A stretch of DNA of 64,000 nt from an uncultured Oscillospiraceae bacterium (GTDB taxonomy: Bacteria > Bacillota > Clostridia > Oscillospirales > Acutalibacteraceae). The notes under the pieces are model-generated. The model was not told the DNA's origin. It did no database searches and was given only the letters and a program-made list of their open reading frames with translations. Shown in pieces: positions 36,039 through 44,442 of this stretch. Made by a program: the position numbers and the translations under genes. Position 1 is the stretch's first letter. The number at the start of each line of letters is the position of its first letter. The DNA lies in contig CASEZK010000039.1 of NCBI GenBank assembly GCA_949292425.1, positions 1-64,000 on the forward strand, in the 5' to 3' direction.

Positions 36039-37375
36039 AGGCAAAACTCCTTATATTTTTTATAAAATGGTTGATTCAATTCTTGCACTAAGTTAGCCGC
36101 AAGCGCTAGAAACCCATAGTAAAAATGGTACGGGTGCTCTACGTCCATAGATTCAGAAAAAGCAAGCCCCATATTATGAATTAGTTTTCTATTTGTATGC
36201 ACATCAAAAACTATATCAACTTCATTCTTCTTTATCACTTCCCAAAATTGCTTGCTGTCGGGGTAGGCTAAAACATCACAATGCAAATTTTCATTCTTTA
36301 TTAAATTTGAAAGTCTCTTAAAAGTCTTTCCGCTAATATTTGTTACCTTATCTCCTATTGTCTCGTGCAGTCTATAAAAGGAAATAACCTTTATATCTAA
36401 CTCCAGCTCAAGCAATGCTTCAATCAAGTCCAACGTGCGGTTAGCTCCTACAGCTACGGCTACTTTTTTGCCATTTAAGAGTCTTTTAAAATAATTCAAT
36501 TTTTTCTCAGTAAATAATCTATATTCATTTAAAATGAGCTTTTTTTCATCTCCCAAGTGAAAGTAATCTACAAGACTTTCAAAGAATAACGTCGTATTTT
36601 TTATTCCTACCGGTATTGGCAACTTTAAATATGGTACATCAAAGTTTTCTTCCATAAATTTAATAGTGCTGTAAGCCGATCCGGGACATCTCACTATATT
36701 TAAACTGGCTCTTGAAGCTTTTTCAATATCATTCAGCCCTAAATTAGATGTAAAAACTCCGTTTAACGTTATCCCTATGCTATTTAAAAGCTTTTCAAGT
36801 TCAAACATATCTCTGCCCGCACGGTAGTCAAACGGCCAACTGTACCCTATGTAATTTACACTGTTTGGAATTTTTTCTTGACTTTTTGTAAAACTTTTAA
36901 CTAATTCTGAAATCACCATATTATGTCCGTCAGACTGTGCCATGCCGGAAATACCTGAAGTATGTAAAACTAAGCACTTTTTTGACATCTTACTCTTTAT
37001 TTTGCTTACAAGTCCGTCAATATCTTCACCTATCAGCTCACTAGTGCAAGTTGTCAATACCACAATTAATGAAATTTTTTCTACATTATTAAGTTCAAAG
37101 AGCAGTTTTTCAAGTTTACTAAGCCCACCGGTTATCACATCCTTTTCGTTCATGTTTGTACAGTAAGTTCTTGCAACACCCCCTACATAGTCAAGTTTAA
37201 ATTCATTGTTGCATCCTTTAGGACCGTGTATCACTATAGCTACGTCATCCTTCATGCACTGAAGAGACCGCCAAGCCCCTCTCATGGAGCAGCCATAATT
37301 AACGTTGCCTGTTCCACAGTAATTTTGTACGCTTACATCGTTTATATTTTCAGAGCTAAAGCACAATCCTTTCAT
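36035..37375 (-). CDS. Nitrogenase component-1-like protein, D-type catalytic subunit
   Basis: About 446 residues; ATG 37375 with GGGGG upstream is preferred over ATG 37387. Compared with Azotobacter NifD: NYGCSMRG (Cys29 for Cys62), HGPKGC (Cys55 for Cys88), LTTCTSELIGEDI (Cys110 for Cys154), LNIVRC (Cys230 for the cofactor ligand Cys275), HPYHFYYGF (His417 for His442) and QSDGHN (Gln147 and His151 for Gln191 and His195). NEKDVITGG matches QEKDIVFGG. These are retained P-cluster and active-site residues, so this is a cofactor-bearing reductase subunit rather than a Bch/Cfb-type homologue. The substrate is unknown. Confidence 0.88.
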   Translation of the reverse strand: MKGLCFSSENINDVSVQNYCGTGNVNYGCSMRGAWRSLQCMKDDVAIVIHGPKGCNNEFKLDYVGGVARTYCTNMNEKDVITGGLSKLEKLLFELNNVEKISLIVVLTTCTSELIGEDIDGLVSKIKSKMSKKCLVLHTSGISGMAQSDGHNMVISELVKSFTKSQEKIPNSVNYIGYSWPFDYRAGRDMFELEKLLNSIGITLNGVFTSNLGLNDIEKASRASLNIVRCPGSAYSTIKFMEENFDVPYLKLPIPVGIKNTTLFFESLVDYFHLGDEKKLILNEYRLFTEKKLNYFKRLLNGKKVAVAVGANRTLDLIEALLELELDIKVISFYRLHETIGDKVTNISGKTFKRLSNLIKNENLHCDVLAYPDSKQFWEVIKKNEVDIVFDVHTNRKLIHNMGLAFSESMDVEHPYHFYYGFLALAANLVQELNQPFYKKYKEFCL

Positions 37376-37377
37376 AT

Positions 37378-38205
37378 TTACCCCCATCCATATTTTTGAT
37401 AAAGTTCATACATCTCGTTATCTGAAAGTGGTACCGGTACACGTGGCTCATCACACTTGTCTATATTATTTGCAAAATTGATAAATAAATTTGATACATC
37501 TGAATTTGGATACATTTCTATTACAGTTTTCTTTGCGATTTCGGCTCTATGAAAGCTATTATCTCTCGGAACAATAAGTGCTACTTTTGTCTCTATTGCT
37601 TTAGCAAATTCTGACACTATTTCTTCCTCATTCGGAATTCCTCTGCAGTTCAATATAAGTCCTTTTAGTGTAACAGAACCGTTTATTGCGTACTTCCTTA
37701 TGCATTTACAAATATTATTAGCTGCAAAAACCGACATGAACTCTCCTGAAGCAACCAGGTAAATTTCTTTTGCGTAGCCTTCTCGTATAGGTACCGCGAA
37801 GCCCCCGCACACCACATCACCTAAGACATCGTAAACTATATAGTCATCATTCCAGTCAAAGGCTCCTAGCTTCTTTAAGGTATCTATACTAAGAATGATG
37901 CCTCTTCCTGCACAGCCAACACCCGGTTCAGGGCCCCCGGATTCTACGCATTTTACTCCAGAAAAACCAACCTTAACAATATCATCTACATTTTCTATTT
38001 CGTTGTGATCTTGCAAGTATTCTAAAACTGAAATTATCTTTTTACCGCCCAACAATAGTTTTACTGAATCTTTTTTTGGGTCACAACCAATCTGCATTAC
38101 TTTTTTCCCAAGTGATGCTAATGCTGCACTTATGTTTGATGACATTGTAGACTTTCCTATGCCACCTTTTCCGTAAATTGCAACTTGTTTAGCCAATTTT
38201 CTCAT
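37378..38205 (-). CDS. NifH-like nitrogenase reductase (Fe protein)
   Basis: 275 residues. Walker [11 protein letters not shown], switch [25 protein letters not shown] (cluster Cys98, with Arg101 where NifH is ADP-ribosylated) and [17 protein letters not shown] (Cys133) are all conserved. The two cysteines bridge a [4Fe-4S] cluster in a homodimer that passes electrons with ATP hydrolysis. The frame allows ATG 38205, but GGGGG is adjacent to it; TTG 38196 ([11 protein letters not shown]) has better spacing. Overlaps the NifB gene and ends just before the D-like start. Confidence 0.93.
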   Translation of the reverse strand: MRKLAKQVAIYGKGGIGKSTMSSNISAALASLGKKVMQIGCDPKKDSVKLLLGGKKIISVLEYLQDHNEIENVDDIVKVGFSGVKCVESGGPEPGVGCAGRGIILSIDTLKKLGAFDWNDDYIVYDVLGDVVCGGFAVPIREGYAKEIYLVASGEFMSVFAANNICKCIRKYAINGSVTLKGLILNCRGIPNEEEIVSEFAKAIETKVALIVPRDNSFHRAEIAKKTVIEMYPNSDVSNLFINFANNIDKCDEPRVPVPLSDNEMYELYQKYGWG

Positions 38206-38974
38206 CCCCCTTATTTATGTATCCATAGGCATCTGCTCTACACCTAGAGCAGGCTTCCTTTTGCAAAATATAATTTGCAGCTTCCTTTCTGAGTTCGTTT
38301 AATTTTTTAAAATCGACCTTACAGTTGCTAAATCTTCCGGAAGGTATAACCGGTATAATATTCATTATGTCCACATTCAGTCTGTTGCAAAGTTTAGCAA
38401 TCTGTAATATCTGATTATCGTTGACTCCAGGTATATAAACTGTATTTACTTTTAAGTTGATGTGCCTTTTTGCGGCTTTTTTCAGTCCTTTTAACTGCTT
38501 TTCAAGTAAAAGCTCCGCAGCGTCTGCACCAAAATATTTTTTATTCTTATATATAACATAACTATAAATTTTTTGTGAAACCTCTGTGTTGAGCGAATTT
38601 AAAGTTACCGATAAAAAGTTTAAATTTAGCGAAATAAGTTCGTCAATTTTCTCGTCCAACAGAAGCCCATTTGTGCAAAGACAAGTAGTACAATCTTTTA
38701 AAACATTCAAGCATTTGAAAGTTTCCTCGTTGTATAAAGCTTCTCCAGGTCCTGCTATCCCAAAAACGCATCTGTTTTTGTCTATACTTTTTATGTACTC
38801 TATTATTTCGTCAGACTTTAAAACTCTTTTAGTTACGCCGGGTTTGTTTACATGTGCACAAGTGATCTTTTTATCACAAAAATTACAATGTATATTACAC
38901 TCTCGTGCAACCGGCAGGTGCAGTCTTTTTATCTCGTTTATGCAAGTTTCGTTAAAGCATGGATGGTATCGCAT
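38189..38974 (-). CDS. nifB: NifB-type radical SAM cofactor synthase
   Basis: 261 residues with the full set of NifB marks: RYHPCFNE at the start, [13 protein letters not shown] (radical SAM cysteines 26, 30, 33), [68 protein letters not shown] and the terminal [10 protein letters not shown]. NifB inserts carbide and fuses two [4Fe-4S] units into the 8Fe core (NifB-co/L-cluster). It has no NifX fusion. Its start overlaps the methyltransferase stop (TAATG). This is the strongest sign that the locus makes a nitrogenase-type cofactor. Confidence 0.92.
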   Translation of the reverse strand: MRYHPCFNETCINEIKRLHLPVARECNIHCNFCDKKITCAHVNKPGVTKRVLKSDEIIEYIKSIDKNRCVFGIAGPGEALYNEETFKCLNVLKDCTTCLCTNGLLLDEKIDELISLNLNFLSVTLNSLNTEVSQKIYSYVIYKNKKYFGADAAELLLEKQLKGLKKAAKRHINLKVNTVYIPGVNDNQILQIAKLCNRLNVDIMNIIPVIPSGRFSNCKVDFKKLNELRKEAANYILQKEACSRCRADAYGYINKGDEKIG

Positions 38975-39630
38975 TATTCATCACCTTTCCTCAAATGTAT
39001 GGCATAGTGGAAAAACGTTTTGTCTTCATGAAACTCTTCTATTTGCTTTAATGAAATAATGTGAAATGACTTAAAAAGTTTGTATATATATTCTTCGTCT
39101 ACGAAAAAATGCGGCAATACGCTTCCATCTTCTTCTTTTTTCATCAATGTATTTTCAGCTATTAAAGATCCACTTCCGTCAAGAAAAGATTTATCGTTTT
39201 TCGAAAGCATAGTTATAAAAGCTTCGCCATTCGCTTTTAACACTCTTTTTATTTCGTAAATCGTTCTAATGAGACCATCGTAGTCTGTATGGTAAATTGA
39301 GTTATAGGCAACTACAAAGTCAAAACTTTGCGATGAAAAAGGAAGTCTGTTCATGTTGCCATTTACTAAATCTATTTCTAAATTAAGTTGATCAGCAAAA
39401 CTCTCTATTTTATCTAGTCCTTCCTTCGAAAAGTCAAATGCAGTAACGTCAAAACCATTTTTTGCAAATAACAGAGAATGCCTACCTATACCTGCGCCTA
39501 AGTCCAAAAGTTTTTTGTTTCTTTTTTCAGACCACAAATGCAGATAATAATAAATATCTTCTGATGGTTCGTTCCAATGCGTGCTGGTTATGTTGTTCCA
39601 GTTCCAAGCTTTTTCAATCACAAAAATCAC
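38974..39630 (-). CDS. Class I SAM-dependent methyltransferase
   Basis: 218 residues, Rossmann type. KLLDLGAGIGRHSLLFAK is motif I, TAFDFSKEGLDKI motif II, and FDFVVAYNSIYH motif IV; EIKRVLKANGEAFITML follows. The N-terminus WNNITSTHWNEPSEDI resembles TehB/small-molecule methyltransferases. GTG 39630 overlaps the upstream stop (GTGA), or GTG 39621 with GGAG is used. The substrate is unknown; within this operon it could methylate a product or a peptide. Confidence 0.85.
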   Translation of the reverse strand: MIFVIEKAWNWNNITSTHWNEPSEDIYYYLHLWSEKRNKKLLDLGAGIGRHSLLFAKNGFDVTAFDFSKEGLDKIESFADQLNLEIDLVNGNMNRLPFSSQSFDFVVAYNSIYHTDYDGLIRTIYEIKRVLKANGEAFITMLSKNDKSFLDGSGSLIAENTLMKKEEDGSVLPHFFVDEEYIYKLFKSFHIISLKQIEEFHEDKTFFHYAIHLRKGDE

Positions 39631-40736
39631 TCCGATCCAATTTTAATGTTCTTTTTCAGCTCATTAATTGAAAGATTTGTCGTCTCATGGCCGGCCGAAA
39701 CACCTGCTGCACTGTTATATCCTATAACGCCGGCATAAGCTTTTATCATCTTTTCGTAGTTAAACTCACATTTTTCAAGCTCATCGTACATATCCCACAA
39801 GAATTCCTCTAAAACCTTCTTGGTAAAGTAACAGTTCCTCAGGTCTAAACCTTCTTTATATCTTTTAATGCCATCGAAAAGGCAGCCGCCACCACATATG
39901 CCTATGGCTTCACAGTTTTTGCAATACCTTCTATGTATAGGTGTTCGCTTTACCCATCTGTCGTAATTATAACTTTTGTTGTTAAATGGAGGGTAGTTGA
40001 CACAGTTTGTGGTAGACCCGTCCGGATAAATTAAAATTTGTTCGCCCCCCGCTGTACAATCCATTATTCTAAAAGTTTCAAATATCAAGGGTTTCAGCTT
40101 TCGTGCAATTTGATCTATGTATATTTTTTCTTTTTTCGCGTAATAAAAAATTTTTATCAATTCATCCGTATATTTTTCTATGTCAACTTCAGAATCGTTG
40201 TACTTAGTAAAATGCGGAATATTGTAACCGAAACTGTCCACTTTTAATTTATCTCTTAAATTTTTAGTCATATCGTAGAGGTTTGAAACATTGTAATTAC
40301 CTGCCACTACAGACGCACCTACCGTACAACCTGCTTTTTTTGCGTTGCTATATCCATTCAATATTGCTTCGTAGGCTTCTTCTCCATTTAACAATTTTCT
40401 CATGGAGTTTTTACTTTTGGTGTCTCCATCCAGCGATAAAACTATAAGAACATTTTTTTCTTTCAGTTTTTTAGCTATTCTTTCGTTTATTAAAGAGCCG
40501 TTGGTTTGAATAATAAATTTCGCATCCACATTGTCTAAAAAGTATTCTACTGTTTGCCAATTAGTTAACGGTTCTCCACCAGTAAATAAGATAACGCCAT
40601 TTTTTATCCTGTCGTTATAAAAATCTATAACTTTCCCTGCCATCTCAATGCTCATTTTAGAGCTAGGAACTCTTTTTCTATTTTTATAAACCAAGCAATA
40701 TTCGCATCTAAAATTGCATTCTGTGGAAATTATCAC
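39627..40736 (-). CDS. Radical SAM/SPASM enzyme, first large gene of the nitrogenase-like operon
   Basis: 369 residues. It begins almost directly on the cluster motif ISTECNFRCEYC (Cys7, 11, 14), followed by ILFTGGEPLTNW, IIQTNGSLI and LSLDGD. The C-terminal SPASM region has MDCTAGGEQILIYPDGSTTNC, RRYCKNCEAIGICGGGC and LRNCYF. The GTG start at 40736 has no usable SD. The frame is continuous with the small ORF upstream except for TAA 40748-40746 and three codons, so this may be one protein split by a stop. It is typical of peptide-modifying SPASM enzymes, substrate unknown. Confidence 0.83.
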   Translation of the reverse strand: MIISTECNFRCEYCLVYKNRKRVPSSKMSIEMAGKVIDFYNDRIKNGVILFTGGEPLTNWQTVEYFLDNVDAKFIIQTNGSLINERIAKKLKEKNVLIVLSLDGDTKSKNSMRKLLNGEEAYEAILNGYSNAKKAGCTVGASVVAGNYNVSNLYDMTKNLRDKLKVDSFGYNIPHFTKYNDSEVDIEKYTDELIKIFYYAKKEKIYIDQIARKLKPLIFETFRIMDCTAGGEQILIYPDGSTTNCVNYPPFNNKSYNYDRWVKRTPIHRRYCKNCEAIGICGGGCLFDGIKRYKEGLDLRNCYFTKKVLEEFLWDMYDELEKCEFNYEKMIKAYAGVIGYNSAAGVSAGHETTNLSINELKKNIKIGSE

Positions 40737-40745
40737 CTTTATATT

Positions 40746-40940
40746 TTAAAGCTCAGGCTTTGATTTTTCATTTTTATTTATAATTAGATTAAAGTTTTTT
40801 TCAAGGTCCTCCTCGAAGCTTTCTTTAGTTGTAAAAACTTTTTTAAGGTTATATGGATTAAATAAAATTACCTTATTTCCTTTTTCAAAAGTAAAAATTC
40901 CTTTTTTCTTCAAATTTTCTTTTAAGCTAGTTTCTTCCAT
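40746..40940 (-). CDS. Small ORF: candidate N-terminal cap, partner or peptide substrate of the SPASM enzyme
   Basis: 64 residues from ATG 40940, with a strong SD (AAAGGAG). No cysteine, no signal peptide. GIFTFEKGNKVILFNPYN suggests a beta-hairpin, then a charged helix (TTKESFEEDLEKN). This looks like the N-terminal cap of many SPASM maturases, and it is in frame with the radical SAM gene across a single TAA. Alternatives are a separate recognition protein or a RiPP precursor. It lacks a typical leader/core split, so I favour the cap. Confidence 0.55.
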   Translation of the reverse strand: MEETSLKENLKKKGIFTFEKGNKVILFNPYNLKKVFTTKESFEEDLEKNFNLIINKNEKSKPEL

Positions 40941-41107
40941 CAAATTTCTCCTTTACTATACAAAACTTAACAAATGCTAATTTTTATCTTAAAATAAAAG
41001 AAACGCGAAATTTATCGTTTTTTGCAAAATTGAGATTAGCACGAAAATACTTTTAGGAGAGTTAAATATAGTAAGTTCATATAGTGATGTGATATGTAGT
41101 AATAAAT

Positions 41108-41148
41108 CAAATCATAAACAGCCACTAAATGTGGCTGTTTATGATTTG
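41108..41148. terminator. Perfect 18-bp inverted repeat between spoVT and the nitrogenase-like operon
   Basis: CAAATCATAAACAGCCAC and its exact complement are separated by TAAAT. It follows spoVT on the minus strand and precedes the operon promoter region. The U-tract is weak, so it may be a terminator or a protein-binding dyad. Confidence 0.6.
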
Positions 41149-41155
41149 AAATGTA

Positions 41156-41698
41156 TTATTCTTCCGTTTGCTTTCCTATAAATATGGCGGCTGTTTGCGC
41201 GATTTTAGCATCGGATTCTTCAGGAATGGTATCTTCGTCATTGCTTAGCATTATGACGGCCCCTGTAACGTCTCCTGAAGCAATGACAGGGTAAACTATA
41301 GCAGCTGTTCTTTCTATGCCTTCAATGGGATGGAAAGATGAATCATTTTTGTCTCTTAAAATGTAACTTTTTCTTGACTCCATTAGCTCTTCCAAGGCGG
41401 GAGTAATGCGTCTTTCCATATATTCTTTTTTAGAAGTACCTGCAACTGCTATTACATGATCTTTATCGCAAACTATTGTAGGGAAGCTTGACGTTCTTGC
41501 TAAAACTTCACAGTATGTTTCCGCGAAATCTGACATTTCTCCTACGGGTGAATATTTTTTAAAAATCACTCCACCTTCCGTGTCCGTATATATTTCAAGT
41601 GGGTCACCTTCACGAATGCGCAATGTTCTTCTTATTTCTTTAGGTATGACGACTCTACCCAAATCATCTATTCTTCTCACAATTCCTGTAGCTTTCAA
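41156..41698 (-). CDS. spoVT: Stage V sporulation transcriptional regulator SpoVT
   Basis: 180 residues. The N-terminal AbrB-type swapped-hairpin domain is TGIVRRIDDLGRVVIPKEIR, then REGDPLEIYTD. The C-terminal GAF-like domain follows (about 55-180). SpoVT controls forespore genes under sigma-G. The ATG at 41698 follows GAGGAGGTAAAAAA. It shares the strand with spoVAE upstream. Confidence 0.95.
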   Translation of the reverse strand: MKATGIVRRIDDLGRVVIPKEIRRTLRIREGDPLEIYTDTEGGVIFKKYSPVGEMSDFAETYCEVLARTSSFPTIVCDKDHVIAVAGTSKKEYMERRITPALEELMESRKSYILRDKNDSSFHPIEGIERTAAIVYPVIASGDVTGAVIMLSNDEDTIPEESDAKIAQTAAIFIGKQTEE

Positions 41699-41793
41699 TT
41701 TTTTACCTCCTCAAATTTTTCAATATAACTTTCCTTATTAAATTAAATATTTATAAACTGATATTACCAAAGAGTTACCAAAAATAAACAAAT

Positions 41794-42159
41794 TTAATTT
41801 TTATCGCCGGGCTTTGAAACTAACGCTGCTAAATATCCAAAGAATACTGCAGCAGTTATTCCGGCAGAGGCTGAGGAAAGCCCACCTGTTAAAATGCCGA
41901 TGGCACCTTTTTCATTGATAGATTCTAGCGTGCCTTTAGCCATAGTATAGCCAAAACCGGTTAAAGGTACAGTGGCGCCTGCACCTGCAAACTCAACTAT
42001 AGGCTCGTAAATCCCTAAAGCTGTTAAAATTACGCCCAATGTCACAAATGAAACTAATATACGCGCCGGTGTCATTTTAGTCCGGTCGATTAGAACTTGG
42101 CCGATAGCACAAATTAAACCGCCAACTACAAAAGCTTTTACAAATTCCAACCAATTCAA
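41794..42159 (-). CDS. spoVAE: Stage V sporulation protein AE (SpoVAE/AEB type)
   Basis: 121 residues with three or more membrane helices (about 5-23, 33-50, 92-114). VGGLICAIGQVLIDRTKMTPARILV and GLSSASAGITAAVFFGYLAAL are family marks. It is part of the dipicolinate channel used during sporulation and germination. spoVAC and spoVAD, usually adjacent, are not here. Confidence 0.9.
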   Translation of the reverse strand: MNWLEFVKAFVVGGLICAIGQVLIDRTKMTPARILVSFVTLGVILTALGIYEPIVEFAGAGATVPLTGFGYTMAKGTLESINEKGAIGILTGGLSSASAGITAAVFFGYLAALVSKPGDKN

Positions 42160-42223
42160 CTCCTTTTACAACTTTATTATTCCTGCATTTTAATAAACTT
42201 ATGTATTATTTATTGAATTTCTA

Positions 42224-42252
42224 TTGGTAATTTTTAAAAAATATATTATAAT
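42224..42252 (+). promoter_or_regulatory. Sigma-A promoter of the two-component operon
   Basis: TTGGTA at 42224 and TATAAT at 42247 with a 17-bp spacer. Confidence 0.6.
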
Positions 42253-42295
42253 ATAAATAAATTTGTTTTTATTATGTATAAAGGAGTTGATGTGA

Positions 42296-42973
42296 ATGGA
42301 AAAAATATTGATTGTAGACGACGATCTTAACATTTGTGAACTTTTGCGGTTATATATTGAAAAAGATGGATACAGCACAGTTGTTGCAAATGATGGAATT
42401 GAAGCGATAAAAAAATTTAAAGAGGAAAATCCGGCTTTAGTTTTGTTGGACTTAATGCTACCTGGAAAAGATGGACTGGAAGTGTGCAGAGAAATAAGAA
42501 AAGAATCTAACTGTCCTATAATAATGTTAACTGCTAAGGGTGAGGTCTTTGATAAAGTGTTAGGCTTAGAACTTGGCGCAGATGACTACATGGTTAAGCC
42601 TTTTGAGGGAAAAGAAGTTACAGCTAGAATTAAAGCTGTGTTGAGGCGCTCTGGGAATAAAGAGGAAACAATAAAAAAAATAGAGCTCGAGAATTTGCAG
42701 CTAGATATGTCGAAATATGAATTAAAAATAAAAGGGAAAAAAGTAGAAGCTCCGCCTAAAGAAAAAGAACTAATATATTATTTAGCGAGCCACCCGAATA
42801 GAGTATTTACGAGGGACCAACTTTTAAATGAAATTTGGGGATTTGATTATTTTGGAGATTCAAGGACTGTGGATGTGCATATAAAAAGGATTCGTGGAAA
42901 GCTAGAAGGAGTATCCGACAAATGGAAGCTAAAAACCGTATGGGGTGTAGGATATGAACTTGAGGTAAAATAA
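42296..42973 (+). CDS. OmpR-family response regulator
   Basis: 225 residues. The receiver domain has ILIVDDDLN, the phospho-acceptor in VLLDLMLPGKDG, and GADDYMVKPFEGKEV. The C-terminal winged helix has PPKEKELIYYLASHPNRVFTR and DSRTVDVHIKRIRGKL. It is translated one base before the kinase. It probably controls the downstream htrA gene in a cell-envelope stress response, as in other Firmicutes. Confidence 0.95.
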   Translation: MEKILIVDDDLNICELLRLYIEKDGYSTVVANDGIEAIKKFKEENPALVLLDLMLPGKDGLEVCREIRKESNCPIIMLTAKGEVFDKVLGLELGADDYMVKPFEGKEVTARIKAVLRRSGNKEETIKKIELENLQLDMSKYELKIKGKKVEAPPKEKELIYYLASHPNRVFTRDQLLNEIWGFDYFGDSRTVDVHIKRIRGKLEGVSDKWKLKTVWGVGYELEVK

Positions 42974-42974
42974 A

Positions 42975-44423
42975 ATGAAAAAAATTTTAAACCCAACAGT
43001 TTTGAAAAAATACTTAAGTGCATTTTTATTAATCTTATTTACAAGTTTCTTTACTCTAGGAATGATGCTGTACTTTTTTTTATCGAACTACAAAACAGAA
43101 GAGAAAAAAGAATTACTTACTAGAAACGTAAATAATATGGCGGTTACTATTTCGCGAGATGGTGTAGAAAAAACTGCGGATTCAAATTTGAGCTATAAGT
43201 TAAAAAATGAAACGTTCATAAAAAGCATATTAAATTCTACATCTGAAAACATAGGTGCAGACGTATTTATAACGGATCTTCAAGGAAAGATATTGCTTTA
43301 TTCAAACGACAGTGTTAATATGGAAATTGGAAATAAAATTCCGGGTTATATAATAGATCAGGTAAAAACAGGTCAATATGTGGGTGTTAGCACTTTGGGT
43401 TCAGTGTACAGTTACGACTGTTACTCTGTGGGCATACCTATAAAGTTTGACGAAACTACTGTTGGTACTATTTTTATATCGTCCAGCGCGAAAAATATGA
43501 ATAATTTCGGGAAAGAAGTTACGAAATTGTTTTTCCTCGCAGCATTAATAGCATGTCTGATTGCGTTTGTGATAATATGGCTATTATCGTACAAAATGGT
43601 AAGGCCAATAAAAAGTATGACTGTAGCGGCTAGAGCTTTTGGTAAAGGAGACTTTTCACAGAGGGTAAAAGTTAAAAATAAAGATGAACTTGGGGAACTA
43701 GCGCAATCTTTTAACAATATGGCAGATTCAATTGAACAGTCAGAAAAAGTTAGAAAAAATTTTATTGCAAATGTTTCGCATGAGTTAAAAACTCCTATGA
43801 CTACTATCTCAGGTTTCGTAGATGGTATGCTTGACGGTACTATAAAAGAAGAAAGATATACATATTACTTAAGTATAGTATCTGACGAAGTTAAAAGATT
43901 ATCACGGTTAGTGAGGTCGATGCTGAATTTATCCAAAATAGATGACGACAAAATAGAACTACGCAAGACTTCATTTGAAATATTAAGTTTAACATTGAAC
44001 ATCTTAGCTTTGTTTGAAGAAAAAATAGTAGAAAAAAATATAAGCATAAAAGGTCTGGAAGATTCGGTCAGCGTTTATATAAAAGCTGACTATGATATGA
44101 TTTATCAAGTAATTTATAATTTACTTGATAATGCGACAAAGTTTGTAAATGAAAAAGGGTATATAAAAATAAGTATATCTAAAGAAAAAGGGAATGTTAT
44201 TTTCTCTATAAGAAACAGTGGAGAAGGGATCTCGCAGGAAGATATAAAACTAGTTTTTGATAGATTTTATAAGACAGATAAATCTAGAAGTAAGGATAAG
44301 ACAGGTGTAGGCTTAGGCTTGTTTATAGTGAAGAAGATTATAAACTTGCATGGCGGAAACATAAAAGCTGAAAGTATAGAAGGGCAAGAGTGTAATTTTG
44401 AGTTTAACATTCCTATACAATAA
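42975..44423 (+). CDS. Sensor histidine kinase
   Basis: 482 residues. Two membrane helices (about 12-33 and 184-206) flank an extracytoplasmic sensor. HAMP follows (MVRPIKSMTVAARAFGKGDF), then the H-box ANVSHELKTPMTTI, N-box YNLLDNATKF, and GxG boxes GEGISQEDIKLVFDRFY and GVGLGLFIVKKI. Partner of the adjacent regulator. Confidence 0.94.
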   Translation: MKKILNPTVLKKYLSAFLLILFTSFFTLGMMLYFFLSNYKTEEKKELLTRNVNNMAVTISRDGVEKTADSNLSYKLKNETFIKSILNSTSENIGADVFITDLQGKILLYSNDSVNMEIGNKIPGYIIDQVKTGQYVGVSTLGSVYSYDCYSVGIPIKFDETTVGTIFISSSAKNMNNFGKEVTKLFFLAALIACLIAFVIIWLLSYKMVRPIKSMTVAARAFGKGDFSQRVKVKNKDELGELAQSFNNMADSIEQSEKVRKNFIANVSHELKTPMTTISGFVDGMLDGTIKEERYTYYLSIVSDEVKRLSRLVRSMLNLSKIDDDKIELRKTSFEILSLTLNILALFEEKIVEKNISIKGLEDSVSVYIKADYDMIYQVIYNLLDNATKFVNEKGYIKISISKEKGNVIFSIRNSGEGISQEDIKLVFDRFYKTDKSRSKDKTGVGLGLFIVKKIINLHGGNIKAESIEGQECNFEFNIPIQ

Positions 44424-44442
44424 TTAAAAAGGAGAGCCTAAA

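Noticed and set aside
33511-40940. A canonical nitrogen-fixation (nif) cluster
   Set aside because: There is no nifE, nifN, nifV, nifX or nifA, and two SPASM enzymes and a methyltransferase are present. Arg96 of NifD does not seem to be kept. Calling it a nitrogenase would go beyond the evidence.
33511-40940. A chlorophyllide or Ni-sirohydrochlorin (Bch/Cfb) type reductase
   Set aside because: No tetrapyrrole genes are nearby, NifB is present, and the D-like subunit keeps the cofactor Cys and His that those enzymes lack.
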